A stretch of DNA of 64,000 nt from Prostheceraeus crozeri (GCA_907163375.1 CAJQUW010002158.1:84974-148973); one strand, 5' to 3'. Numbered from the stretch's first letter, positions 23,367 to 33,960 are shown. Made by a program: numbers and translations. The notes: a model not told the origin generated them from the sequence alone.

Positions 23367-24446
23367 TTAGTCGGTAGTTGTTGTGTAATATAATTCCATG
23401 AGAGAGGCCGAGTATGATCGCATATCTTCATCTTTAGCTGGTTGAAAACATGCCAACATGGCATTCCTTGGCATTTTTTCGCTTTCTGTTTTCAATTCTG
23501 AGATAAACAGAATATCATTCAATCGTTTTCGGAAACTTTTGTCGATACAAATATACACACAGACAAAGATGAGACAATCAAGGGATTCAATTGCTGATAA
23601 AGAACAACAGAATATCTGCTTAAGTTTAGCACTATTCAAGGCCATTTCATGTTCACCTAAAATGCGAATCACAGTAGGATATATATGAAAGCTGCAAGCA
23701 AGGTCTGCGATGTTTAAACTAACAATAAAGTTCGAAAAGCGTAAGAGCCTTTGTTGGTAAGACCTCGTTCCGCAAGATTCATCAATTTTTGATTTGAATA
23801 TAATGACCAAAAATATGCTTACTGCATTGATGGCATAAAAACCTAATATCAATATGATGAGCAGACTACCTGCGATTTTGCACAAATAATCGTCTATATA
23901 ATATTTAAGATGACCACCACAGTAAAAAAATCCAGTTGGTATTCCATATAAAGATCCGAGAGTCACTAGACACAGAAACAACAACGCACCTACACAGTAG
24001 ATACACTTGTCTGCTATTCTCCTGTACGGGTTTCTTATCACAGTAATATGCCTGATGTTTATCAGAACCAGTAGAAACAACGGAAAGTAACAAGGTCCTA
24101 TCAGGACACTCCTCAAAATCTTATATGTAGTGGAAATCGCTGCAGCTAGATCATGACCGAATGCAATTTGAAGATGTACTAATAGGCGGATGATATTGTA
24201 TGGGATCAAGGATGCTGCTCTGATGACATTTCCTGTAAACATCCAACTTAGCATTCGATAATAAATTGACCTGGAGTCCAAATCCGTAAATCTTTGAAAA
24301 ACATGGATCGTAATAATATTGGCAATTATACCTATGATTGAAATTAAAGTTGCGAGAGTGAACAATAGCTCTTCTGATGCTGAGCTTGTTGTTGTGATGT
24401 GTAATTTTGTAATCGTGTAATGTAGATAAGTGGAGCAATTCCTCAT
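23367..24446 (-). CDS. Orphan class A (rhodopsin-like) GPCR, single exon, 359 aa
   Basis: An intact ATG-to-stop frame with seven hydrophobic helices: TM1 27-51 (with the GxxxN signature IIANII), TM2 66-90, TM3 105-132, TM4 147-170, TM5 191-217, TM6 235-261 and TM7 277-300. A basic helix-8-like KSFRKRL and an intracellular tail follow. C119 in TM3 and cysteines 176 and 189 in loop 2 could give the usual disulphide. The TM3 end reads N-I-R-H rather than D-R-Y, and TM7 has CLIFVCVY in place of N-P-x-x-Y, so it is divergent. N-terminal N-C-S and T-rich residues are consistent with an extracellular domain. Such intronless divergent receptors are often members of lineage-specific chemosensory or peptide-receptor expansions. 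The ligand cannot be predicted. No disablement seen, so this is probably a live gene. Confidence 0.85.
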   Translation of the reverse strand: MRNCSTYLHYTITKLHITTTSSASEELLFTLATLISIIGIIANIITIHVFQRFTDLDSRSIYYRMLSWMFTGNVIRAASLIPYNIIRLLVHLQIAFGHDLAAAISTTYKILRSVLIGPCYFPLFLLVLINIRHITVIRNPYRRIADKCIYCVGALLFLCLVTLGSLYGIPTGFFYCGGHLKYYIDDYLCKIAGSLLIILILGFYAINAVSIFLVIIFKSKIDESCGTRSYQQRLLRFSNFIVSLNIADLACSFHIYPTVIRILGEHEMALNSAKLKQIFCCSLSAIESLDCLIFVCVYICIDKSFRKRLNDILFISELKTESEKMPRNAMLACFQPAKDEDMRSYSASLMELYYTTTTD

Positions 24447-24986
24447 TTCAGCATTCTACGGCACTATTCAGATTGATGCACCAAAAATATCAAAAAGCTG
24501 TTCGGAATATCAAGTGAACGTATCCGGTACGTTCATACTTCGTGAAGTCGGAAAGGTGAGAAAATGTAGAAATCCGTCACCAGAAGCGGATAAGGATATC
24601 TACTAAATCTGTGAATGTCACAGTCTGTGATATGAAACGTCTCTGGGAAATACTTTCCATCCTCTAATACTGTGAAGGCAATATGCCATGATATGAAAAT
24701 GTTGTAGGGCAATATTTTTTATCCTTGCCCTCCTGGGAGCATTGAAGTGGATAATAGTGCACTAGGATGGAAGTTTGATATCTTGCCTATGTACAATGAT
24801 GGCACATGGAAAAGTCTATGGTTTGTAGATCTGCTTCGATCTAAAGCATCGTATCATAGTCAAACTATTTGTCATGTTGGTTGTGGAAGTTGTTGACAGC
24901 AAATTGCAGAATTTTCACGAATGGAACTTTAAGTGAGATGGCAGCATTGTTTCATGTGAATTAGCCTATTATTCCATGGATTAATA

Positions 24987-27162
24987 TAGTAAAACAGGCA
25001 AATTCCAGCCACTTTTTTGGCCTCTTTATGAATTTTCTGCTATATATTTCATATAGAGAACGAGTTATACCCTCATGAACTGCAATTTTGGCTTTCTGAA
25101 GACAATCAAAATGACAAATAGCTTGAACAATGAATTACGTGTATTTAAGAACAACTTAGATACGGGTACTTCAAAAAACGAAAAATGGGTAACCTCAGCC
25201 ACCAACAGAAATTTTAGCAAAACGAACTGTTAGTAACTAAAACAACAATTCAACACGCAATACAAAGTCAACAACAGCTAATTGCAGTTAGAGCACACAA
25301 AAAATACATCACTCGTTTCATTATTACAGGCTCCGCAGGTCCATATTCTGCAAGACGTGCATTGGACTCAGTCTGGTCCATTATATCCGGCAAACGAAAT
25401 TTTACACAATCCACATTCGTCATCCTCACTGCAAGTTGGGCTGTCTTCATCCCCGTCCGCATGCGTTGAATCCACATTTGACGTTGAGGCGACACTGTGA
25501 GACGGGAGAATCGGTCGGCCAGCCGTCACCTTTGCCCCACGGGGTCTTCGTTGATTGGAAGTTTGACCACGCATTTCTCGCAGCATCCCAATAAGGCTGG
25601 AATCCAGGTCACGTCTGATGGCTTCTTCACCGTGGGTCTCGGACCTTATCAGGCGGCTCAGTGGAGCGTCTCGATTAATGGGGGACAAGCCACACGACTG
25701 CTTCGGAATAGGCCCAGTTGCCCTGGACTCCCGACGGAAGTTCTGTAGGATGATTCTCCACTTGGCTTTCACAGTTCTGAACACAGCGACGTCAAGAGGT
25801 TGCAGAAGGTGGGTAGAGTTAGGTGGAAGAGCGATGAATTTGATGTTGTATGCAGCAGCCATTTCGATCACTTCAACAGAGAAATGCGCTGCTAAATTAT
25901 CACCGATCACGAGCTTTTCTCCGTGAAGATCCCTAACTGCAGGGATTAGAGGGTCACGAAACCAGGCTGCGAAAGAGTCTTTATCAAACCATCCACTTTT
26001 CGAACAGTTGAACACAGTTCCACGTGGTGCACCTTGCGTTCAAGTCTCGTAAACACTGCGATTTGTTGATGACGTCGAAAGAAGCTTCCCGTCAGCGGAA
26101 CCGCAAAACATCAGGGAAATGTTGGTCTTTGAATGTTCCTGAACGATTTCGATGCGACGTGTTCCCCGCCTTGCAATCACTTTTTGAGAACCAGGATTAT
26201 CTGACAGTGCTGTCTCGTCGTAGTTGAAGACATGAGAAGGAGAAGCTTCTGATAATCCACATTGCGACCGTTCATCGAAGAAAGTGTTCACCGTTTCTGG
26301 TCGAAGTGATGACCTGCTGCGTTTGATATTGCATCCCTGACGAAGAACCAGATTGCGTCTGGTCATAAAATAGTTCACCCAGTCACTTCCAGGTCAATTA
26401 TTTGTGAATCGCTCAACTTCACGACCTTTGGATGCTAGATATCGACAGACGAGGTCTTGAAGAAGTTGTTTAGTCAGACCGAATCCCCACTTGGTAATAG
26501 TCTGAATTGTTCGAGCGATGACCTGTTCTTCAGTTTGCGAAAGTTCTGTGGGTCTGCCAGGTCCCGCAACTATCTCATTCTTCTCTGATGCCTTGATATG
26601 ACGCTGTAGTGTTTCGCGATTGACATGATAAGCATCGGCAGCTTTTCTTTGTGACATTCGGTTTTCACGAACAGCGCTGACAGCTAACTGCATATCGTCA
26701 TCCCTGTAGCTCTTGACGATTTTCTTCTTGGCAATCACTAACAGCAATCACACATTCGAATGTCACACGAAAGAAAATTCATTTACTTAATACGGAATCA
26801 AATTCATTGATTGTCGTGACATAGATCATGCGCAGGTGCAGGTGAGGACGCAAATCGATGAGACACGCGACTGTGTGCGACATAGATATCTGATTCATCG
26901 CTTCATCGCTGGCAGCACAGTCGAATTAGCAACAATGGGTAATGTCAGACACCAACGATGTTTACGATTTTTTTCATTTTACGAATTACAAGCTCCGAAA
27001 CCAACTGTAACTAATCCAACTGTTCTGAAATGTCAAAAATGAAATCAACAAAGAGTGTGAGCATCAGTTTTTAGGTAACTATGAAAGAAAAGAGTTTTTT
27101 GCACTTTTTTGATAAGCGGCTGACATTACCCCTGGTGGCTGACATTTGCCAGTTTTACTGCT
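24987..27162 (-). mobile_element. pogo/Tigger-like DNA transposon
   Basis: The inverted ends are TAGTAAAACAGGCAAAT (24987 onward) and, read from the right, AGCAGTAAAACTGGCAAAT (ending at 27162). Both continue with CAGCCAC after a few bases. An 8-bp direct repeat GATTAATA lies at 24979-24986 and 27163-27170, directly abutting the ends. A pogo family element should duplicate only TA, so either the ends are misplaced or the flanking repeat is coincidental. The interior carries one minus-strand transposase frame. Confidence 0.75.
25270..26747 (-). pseudogene. pogo-like transposase with C-terminal zinc finger; three nonsense mutations
   Basis: One frame runs the whole length without frameshift. 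The N-terminus is a psq/HTH DNA-binding region (YRDDDMQLAVSAVREN then QRKAADAYHVNRETLQRH). The DDE_1 catalytic core has VFNYDETALSDNPG, LVIGDNLAAHFS and HLLQPLDVAVFRTVK, supplying three aspartates. The C-terminus CGLCK...QCTSC...CGACN...CSNC is a PHD-like Zn-binding finger. Three in-frame stops, all TGA, break it: after ERFTNN, at Y-E-T-stop-T-Q-G where pogo proteins usually carry W, and at G-P-D-stop-V-Q-C where W is also expected. No ATG opens the frame; the first start-like codon is TTG, so the true N-terminus is lost or spliced. Confidence 0.88.
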
Positions 27163-27170
27163 GATTAATA

Positions 27171-28194
27171 TACTGTGTCTATTTGTAGCAGTCATTGACA
27201 ACTTTTTTCTAATTTTTCGATATAGAAATGCGAATCAAAAATTGGTTCAGAGTCATAATCGAATATGGTGGGTGTGCTGTTTGTGAGAATATCTCAAGAA
27301 TTCAAAGATAAAAATTATAATTATTGGATAATTTCTCCTTCTAGCGGTTAAGAGACTGTGCGCTTTCTGGAATAAACACATTGAAAGCTTCTTTACCGAC
27401 AGTCATTTAGTCATCTTAAGGGATTCTCAGATAAATGAAATATCGCTGGATCCTTTCAATTAATTACTAAATGACTAATGTGATATAGTGTGATGATATT
27501 TTGGAAGCTCATATTCGAAATCATGCAAGGGTTTTGAAAATTGTTCAAATATATTGAACAGGGGAACCCTTTTAAGTTAAATGAATACATTGAGATTTCT
27601 TGGCCTCTGATTTCAAGCTGGAGCAATGCATGCTCTGTAAATCGACATTACAAGTTGCGTATGTGTCTGATTATACTCTTGATTGATTATAGGAGCGATA
27701 TTTCAAAATGAGGTGCTGAACGTACAACAGGATTTCCTTCTTTGTCATCCTGTCGCTGCAGTATTTTGTAAATTCACTATTGCCTTTGTGTACATGATCT
27801 CTGGACTAGGGACAACAATCCAGATCACAAATTGACTTGATAATTAAAAATACCAACCCGAAAACAAGAAAACCAGCTTGCAAAATTTGCTTTTTGCCCA
27901 AACTAAGTTCCCCCGGACTGTGCCATAATATTCATGCAATTTCCATTCAAGGACTTTCTATGGTATTGGTATTATCAATTTCTATGCCTGGGAGGGCAGG
28001 AAAGATTTTTATAGAAATATTCGTAAGCTTATAATTGGTTACTGGGCACTTGTCATAGATTTAAAGGATAAGCTATTCCATGAATCCATGTATGAATCCA
28101 GCGTGAAAGAAAATCGTAGAAATCCTCGCTCGCCTCGCGGCCTTGGATTTCTACATTTTCTTGCCCTTCTGGCTTCATAGAATATAGGAATAAT
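27171..28194. other. No recognised gene
   Basis: AT-rich sequence with no supported coding region. A weak hairpin (GAAATCC...GGATTTC) lies near 28109-28150. Confidence 0.35.
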
Positions 28195-28510
28195 ACCCAT
28201 CTGTATAGGGCTTTAATGTCGATTATCCGAGGTCACGTCAGTCACCGAGGATATCGACATTAAAGCCCGATACAGATGGGTAATTATTCGTATTATAACC
28301 CGAATGCATATCTATTCCTCGCGAGCTTTAATGGTTAATGTATTTTCAATACAAATCTCATTTAATGCCCGCTGAAATAGAAATTTCCATTGCAATCTAT
28401 CGGGCTTTAATGTCTAATGTAATGCAATGGAAATCTCATTTAATGCCCGCTACAATAGATAGTTACAGGGAATTATTGCTTTTCCGACCATTAAAGCCCG
28501 CTAACATCAC
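28195..28510. repeat. Cluster of GGGCTTTAATG palindromic and tandem motifs
   Basis: Seven close relatives of GGGCTTTAATG or its complement occur in about 300 bp (about 28208, 28257, 28325, 28368, 28400, 28439 and 28488). The first two form a long hairpin: CCATCTGTAT...GGGCTTTAATGTCGA pairs with TCGACATTAAAGCCC..ATACAGATGG. The rest are near-tandem TTTAATGCCCGCT units. It may be a foldback element or protein-binding array. Confidence 0.7.
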
Positions 28511-28669
28511 GGATATCTAAACATATGAGGGTTATAATACCTATTACCTTGCTCTCCTGGCAGGGTAAGTTCATAGAAGCAAGACATCGTGAAACTTTAT
28601 GAACATTCTAGCTAAAACATCAAACATGTTTGTATAAAATTTCAGAATATTTGAAAGTTAGTCTAGGCG

Positions 28670-28890
28670 TTAGGGGCCGCATGCTAGAACAATCCCTATA
28701 CCTTAAGATTTGCCTAAGGTAGGGGAAAATCTTAAGTGGTATGCTTGAACGTCACCCCTAAGTCACTTAGGAAAAAATCCTAGGGGATCGCTGGGGTACC
28801 TAAGTTAGGGTTAGGGAGTGTATAAAGTTAGGAAAAATCTTAAGTAACAAAATCATGACGAAATCTAGGAGAACTTAGACCGGCCCCTAA
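28670..28890. mobile_element. 221-bp CTAAG-rich MITE
   Basis: Short inverted ends TTAGGGGCCG (28670) and CGGCCCCTAA (ending 28890) bound a segment full of CTTAAG/CCTAAG words. A related but more decayed segment lies at about 31815-31950, sharing AGTGA-x-CTTAGG and CGTTCAAGCA. It has no coding capacity. Confidence 0.45.
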
Positions 28891-29462
28891 GTCAGGAAAT
28901 ATATATTCTTCAACAAATTTTCTGCATGGACTAAATCAGTTTATCCTATTCAGTAGTTGTTTAGATTCACTGTTATCTAACAAGTGTATAGTGCCTATGT
29001 TCATTTCCTAACAATTTTTTGACGTTTTACCCTGTGTGCAGTGTTTTTGATTGCGATGACACTTACTATCTGTCGGATAATTAATGTAATGCTGAAAAAA
29101 TTGTAAATAATTGAATTAATTGAAAAAGTGAGGTCAGCCATGTTAGCAGTATATAAATTGGAGGCGAATTTGTTTACGTAAGAAGAGAATAACTGTCACA
29201 ATGAACACTGTTCACTTCTGGTGCTCCATCTTCCTTCAGTTGTCTCTCAGGTAACTTAATTTCCAGGTGGAGTTTCTTCTCCTTCAAGTCGTAGAGGCCG
29301 ATATTTCTTTGATGTTCGATTTCCAAGAACTCAAAATATTTGTATGAGGCATCGTTAATTGGGCGCTTTCTCGAAGTCGTTGGGTTGAAGTTGGAGACTT
29401 GTTTTTTGGTCTCAAATTCATCAGCATCCCTTGCTATTTCTGCAAGAGGATTGCTGGTGTCC

Positions 29463-30216
29463 AGTGGCGGCTCGTGCAGTTCAGCTCAAGTGCGGCGCAG
29501 TCCAAACTTCATTATTTAAGCTCATTAGCTAATGTGGTCTCAGTTGCAGCTAACTATACATACTACAATTACTATTAGTTATACATGTAAGCCTAGACTT
29601 ATATGAAAGTGTTTAATTATGACATGGCAAAATCGAATTGCTAACTGCGATGCCTTAACAATAAAGAATTATTTTTATAATAAGGACTCTCAATCAAGCA
29701 AAAATAGAAAATATGTTTGAATTCGCAACAGGTAATTAAAATAAAAAAATCATTATAAAGTTCCTTCATTCAATTTAATTTCAAATTATTCACAATTTTT
29801 TAAAGCTAAATCGGCTTTCAAGGCAAAAATATGTCAAAACTATTGAGCAACTTTTTCATTTGAAATTCGGAAGGTTACAGACAAGGTTTTGTGAAACGTT
29901 AGCGTGATTCCTGCTTATTCGTAACCTTGGTGAGTCAATACTTCTTAATACGAATTTTACTTTATATGAAATGCTGAAGTAAAGTCTTTCTTGAGAAAAA
30001 TAATCTGATTGAATTTCAATCGAATCTACACGAGAGACATCAATGAATAGTGACCAAATGTGTTTCGACTGCAGTCTGCAATGCTTGCACATGTTTAATA
30101 AAATTGACGTTAGATTGACTTCCCAACACACACTGCAGCGTTACAACTAATAAGAATGCGCGAAACTGTACAAGAGGGACATCGTGAGAGCGCCCCATCT
30201 CAGCACAATTTGCGCG
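29463..30216. mobile_element. Nonautonomous hAT element inserted in the Myb/SANT gene
   Basis: The left end AGTGGCGGCTCGTGCAG is typical of hAT termini (usually preceded by C). An 8-bp target duplication TGGTGTCC is exact (29455-29462 and 30217-30224). The 754-bp interior is AT-rich with no transposase. The coding frame of the interrupted gene is continuous across the duplication, proving insertion. Confidence 0.8.
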
Positions 30217-30374
30217 TGGTGTCCATCATATCAGGAAAGGACGTTAGCTTTGGATTTTCTTTTCCGATCATATCAAGTATAATATCATAATTCGGGTTCC
30301 ATTCCACTGGAGGTTCTCCGGTTTCCTTTTTATTGACGAACTTGCTTGGTACCAGCCAACACCTTCTCATATTT

Positions 30375-30582
30375 GTAAAAGTAAATTATAATTGAATTTA
30401 AGCAGCATAATATCTTGATAAAAGTAAAATATTCAAATAAGCCAAACTGGTGTTTTTTATTTTTCAAAATTTTTACCGTTATGACGGCCTGATCACATAA
30501 AATTTTATGTGATCAGGTCGTCATAACGGTAAAAATTTTGAAAAATAAAAAACAGCAGTTTGGCTTATTTGTATATTTTATA
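30375..30582. mobile_element. 208-bp insertion containing a 156-bp palindrome, with 12-bp flanking duplication
   Basis: The 12-mer CTTCTCATATTT occurs at 30363-30374 and 30583-30594, bracketing the insertion in the Myb gene. Most of the insert is a palindrome (30425-30580) with its centre between 30502 and 30503 (CATAAAA/TTTTATG). Arms are about 78 bp with few mismatches and no loop. It should extrude as a cruciform or form a long hairpin RNA. This is a foldback MITE. Confidence 0.75.
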
Positions 30583-30762
30583 CTTCTCATATTTCTTCTT
30601 GAGAGCTTCAATAGGACGATCCGGCCAGCCTGCCGCTGCGAGCTCCTCACGAATGTTCTCCCATGCTTTACTCTTGCGGTCATGAGTAATGTTGGACGGG
30701 AATGCCGCGAAAAGGATATTCTTGCAGTTCAAAATTGTTCTAAGAAGCAGTTCTAATCTCAA

Positions 30763-33060
30763 TTCACGAGGAAGATTTTGTGTTTGAGTTTATGAGAAAA
30801 TAAAGCTTACATGTAATTAAAACATTATGAAAAATGAAGCATACAATAGTGATTACTTTAAATTTGCATTATTCGAAGCTCAAAGGATAAGATTGTATTG
30901 CCAAAGCATTCCAATATCCATACCACAACTAATCTTTTTAATTTATAGTTTTTAGTTATTTTTTCACTCTTCGTATCTATAGATATTTTAACCATATACT
31001 GTGATCATAGGTTACTCTTCAACATTATCAAGCACGGGTATTAACTTTAACATTTGAATTAATAATAAAATCAACCAAATGCTAACAGTTATAGCAGTGA
31101 AAGTTCGTCAAAAATTCAGTCAAATTCATCAAAAGTTCGTCAGTGAAAGTCAACAAAAAGACCTTTGTTGGAAACTGATAATAGGTCGGATACGTCTTAC
31201 TACATTCATTATTAATCATCCCATTACATGCACTATAGATCATCATTTATCATCGCAATTCAATGGCATGATAAGATCGAATCTACAATATTTGATGTGC
31301 GCTCCATTCTAATTGGCTGTTGAAATCTATCAGTACAATATCAACTCATATAATAATGAATGCTGGTGAAACATTTTCTATATCTATGTTAGTAACTGAT
31401 GTCACCATCTTCTCAATATGGAGGTGACAATTATTTTGTTAAAATTTTGTTAAAATTTGTTAAATTTTATGCAGTATTAGCTAAGCTATCGTCAATTTCA
31501 TGCTTCGACGACTTCTGTGTTGACGATAAGTCCACGGTATTCACTTATTAGTTTAGTAATTAAGACGTGCACACGTAGAGGATAGATGTATTATTCTTCA
31601 TAACTTCGGAACTACTGTATCGATTTTGATAAACGAAGCGTTGTCTCCATCGTAACAACAAGATAAATACAACTACAGTTCCAGTTTGTCGATAACTGCT
31701 ATCTTTTTCAAATGGTTTTTCAACCTCAATCAATCGCCGACTGCAGTTTGTGAGACAATTCGTTGTCAGGGTGTGAAAATGAACACACCTGCAGCAGTCC
31801 GTTGATCTGCCAATCAAGTGAACTTAGGGAAGCGTTCAAGCACGCCGACTAGGAGTTCACCTGGCGAACCCCTAAGGTAGGAGTCTAAGATAAACATCTT
31901 AGGAATTGTTGCAGCATACGGCAACCGATTTAGGTTGCCAGAGTCGAGCACGACACAGTGTGTGCACGCATTTTCTAGAAGCATCGGTACTTGATGATGG
32001 CAAATAGTTATTAATCGAAAAAGCATTTGATAAGATAAGTCAAGAGCGTAGAATTCCGCACTGTATGTACTACTTTAAGAGTCTCTCTGTAATGCGAGCC
32101 CCCTTTATAATTCAAAAAATTAATAAGATCCACAATTTGAATAAGAATCCCACCTTAAACAGAAGCCCCCGCAGCTCATTTGGCCACTGGCATCATGTCA
32201 GTCGCTCGCACTTATTTAGGTCAATGTGAGGTCGGCTTTGCAAAACAAGGTCGAGGACCCAAAGCTTTCGCTGCAGCACTCATGTACTGGATTCTACATC
32301 ACCACAACTGCAAAAAACACTGACAATCCAACGGAGCACTTGCGACTCAGTTTATCGCTCCTACCTTCATGAAGACCAAGAAGCTGAGATTCTCTAGTGT
32401 TGAAGACATGCTACGCGCTACTGAGACAACATCCAAACACAATGCTATGCGACTCACTGGCGATCACGTCTGTGCAAAAAGGTCACGTCGAGCGGTCAAG
32501 AAAAAAAGACGAGGTTATTTCGGTGGCGAACAAACAAAAAGCGAAGTTCGCAGAGGCGTATGGCCTGCTAAACGTGAGAAACTCGAATGAAAGATGATTA
32601 AGAGGATCACGGGACTCCGGCCACCGTCACCACATGTGGACAGCTGGGCACAACTTCGAATCAGTCGATGGAGCTGTTTGAATAGAGAAGTGCCTGTACG
32701 ATAGAGTGGAAGAATTCTCTGTCTGCAGCGAATGGCTGATGAGTTTCAGGAATAATGAGTTTCGGATGGAGTGATGGAGTTCATGCTAGTACGAGTATAA
32801 TAGGTAGAACTTAGCAACTCAGCATTAATTAAATTCCAAACATGGCAGTTTCGATTTTATGAGAATAAGCCTTGGGCATGTGACATCATTTGTTTGATAG
32901 AAAACCCAAGTAAAGCGATGTGTTTTTTTGATAGCCACTCCATGCTCCAGTCGCGATCTTAAATTTTTGCGTCATTGTAAAAAATCCATCTCATCCATTT
33001 CGTTCACTGTGTCCAGTGCGTTTGCCTAATTCTGGGCATCTTCGCCTTCCGCTAGCATTG

Positions 33061-33062
<2 letters not shown>
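30763..33062. other. No recognised gene; one GC-richer ORF patch
   Basis: Mostly AT-rich. At 32250-32600 the composition is GC-richer and two overlapping plus-strand frames are open (32369-32590 and 32397-32597), with basic KKKRRGYF or AKFAEAYGLLNV segments. I recognise no family. A relic of the CTAAG-rich MITE lies near 31815-31950. Confidence 0.35.

Positions 33063-33111
<49 letters not shown>
33063..33111. repeat. (AT)n microsatellite
   Basis: About 24 AT units, abutting the hammerhead-bearing foldback element to its right. Confidence 0.95.
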
Positions 33112-33115
<4 letters not shown>

Positions 33116-33322
33116 GAGAGAACCAAAAAGATGGCTTTGGTGTTACTGGTTTCCGTGTTAATTAAAATTTAAATGATCTCATGTATCATGTATTATCATG
33201 TATAAGATCATCATGTATGTTGCCTTTCAGTTTGTTATAATTTCTTGATGTCTGATGAAGTGTATTTTAATTAACACGGAAACCGGTAACACCAAAGCCA
33301 TCTTTTGGTTCTCTCCTTTTTT
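33111..33322 (+). mobile_element. Small foldback element carrying a hammerhead motif
   Basis: About 57-bp arms (33111-33168 and 33264-33322) are inverted copies: AAAGGAGAGAACCAAAA, GATGGCTTTGGTGTTAC and TTTCCGTGTTAATTAAAA face their complements. The right arm holds the 3' half of a hammerhead-like motif. The element lies between two (AT)n tracts and has no protein. It resembles an isolated pair of Penelope-type terminal repeats, comparable in principle to nonautonomous ribozyme-bearing retroelements. Confidence 0.6.
33245..33295 (+). ncRNA. Hammerhead ribozyme-like motif, canonical core
   Basis: Core CUGAUGA is at 33252-33258. One extra A, stem II GUGU/ACAC (33260-33263, 33274-33277) and an A/T-rich loop follow, then GAAA at 33279-33282, the minimal stem III C-CG-G, and cleavage triplet GUA at 33286-33288. 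Stem I pairs UUGAUGU (33245-33251) with ACACCAA (33289-33295), one mismatch. The order and spacing match minimal type I hammerheads reported in Penelope-like elements. Confidence 0.6.
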
Positions 33323-33360
33323 ATAAATATTCATGAACTATCTCCATATCTCGCAATTTA

Positions 33361-33361
<1 letters not shown>

Positions 33362-33403
<42 letters not shown>
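33362..33403. repeat. (TA)n microsatellite
   Basis: About 20 TA units at the 3' side of Penelope element 2. Confidence 0.95.
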
Positions 33404-33408
<5 letters not shown>

Positions 33409-33419
33409 ATTTTCTGGCT

Positions 33420-33861
33420 TCGGTGTATGAACATGCATAGAGATGCAGTAAGTCATGGATAACCTTTTAAATCCTCACTAACACGGATGGCTAAATGACG
33501 TTTTGGTAGCGCCAATGTATCGCATTTCGCAACGATCACATGAATATAAATATGAAACATTAGATTATAGGCCATTCGCAATAGGATATTTGTTTGGAAG
33601 GAAATTTTGGATTTTAGATATTTTATAAACAGATCAAATACGAACATTCGAGGGCAGCTCACTATCAATTTCAATTACCCGACGTTGTAACATATGGTAA
33701 TTGGTGTCAATAAAGGGAACAGACCAGCACAGAATTTTCGTATTAGCGTTTTCACCTTCAGTAGCTGACTTGAGATGCTCTGATTCAATTTTTCTTTCTA
33801 CTTGTAGTCGTATGCAGTCAATTGTATTCATCTCATAGCCATTCTTAATGAAAAATATCAT
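33420..33861 (-). pseudogene. Penelope-like element 2, C-terminal remnant
   Basis: The first frame (33634-33861) has FFIKNGYEMNTIDCI and CWSVPFID, the linker found between RT and nuclease in Penelope element 3 (compare FIKNGFDIGTINRV and VWSVPFIS). The second frame (33453-33674) ends with AKCDTLALPKRHLAIRVSE and DLKGYP, the YIG-helix portion of the GIY-YIG domain. At least one frameshift separates them. Clearly the same clade as element 3 at 34516-35476. Confidence 0.75.
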
Positions 33862-33865
33862 TAAT

Positions 33866-33915
33866 TTTTTTGAAGATGGAATAAAGCATTCCGAAACATG
33901 TTCGGTTGAAGGAGC
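33866..33915 (+). ncRNA. Degenerate hammerhead-like motif
   Basis: UUGAAGA, a GGAAU/AUUCC stem II with loop AAAGC, GAAA, then C-AU-G and UU (GUU triplet). Position 3 is U while 8 remains G, and no stem I pairing is visible, so it is probably inactive. It is oriented opposite to Penelope element 2, suggesting an inverted terminal repeat as in Penelope 1. Confidence 0.35.
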
Positions 33916-33960
33916 ATTTGTGTTTTTTCTTTAAGATGAAGACGCTTGGGCAATTAAGCT

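Larger units (their letters stand above)
29174..30762 (-). pseudogene. Myb/SANT-like DNA-binding regulator, intronless, split by two insertions
   Basis: Three coding blocks join once two inserted elements are removed. Block 1 (30762 to about 30583) is a Myb/SANT trihelix: LFAAFPSN..., KSKAWENIREELAAAGW, then ALKKKYEK. Block 2 (about 30330-30225) reads KKETGEPPVEWN and ILDMIGKENPKLTSFPDMMDT, the conserved K-T-G-x-P-P...GxxNPxLxGxxxxxDT segment of this family. Block 3 (29462-29174) continues with SNPLAEIARDADEF and a charged C-terminal coiled coil (EFLEIEHQRNIGLYDLKEKKLHLEIKL is split here only by my quotation limit: residues from EFLEIEH to LHLEIKL) and ends at TAA 29174-29176. The block 2-3 junction is exactly in frame when the hAT insertion is excised. 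A frame slip remains after QVRQ near block 2's start. No real ATG was found. Such proteins are often encoded by, or derived from, Harbinger-type transposons. Confidence 0.7.

Noticed and set aside
24590-24650. Another hammerhead-like GAAAC motif
   Set aside because: GATATGAAACG lacks a stem II hairpin and a UGA core upstream.
25282-26227. Plus-strand ORFs over the pogo transposase
   Set aside because: All are shadows of the minus-strand transposase frame.
28804-28816. Telomeric TTAGGG array
   Set aside because: Only two units inside a small MITE; no interstitial telomere.
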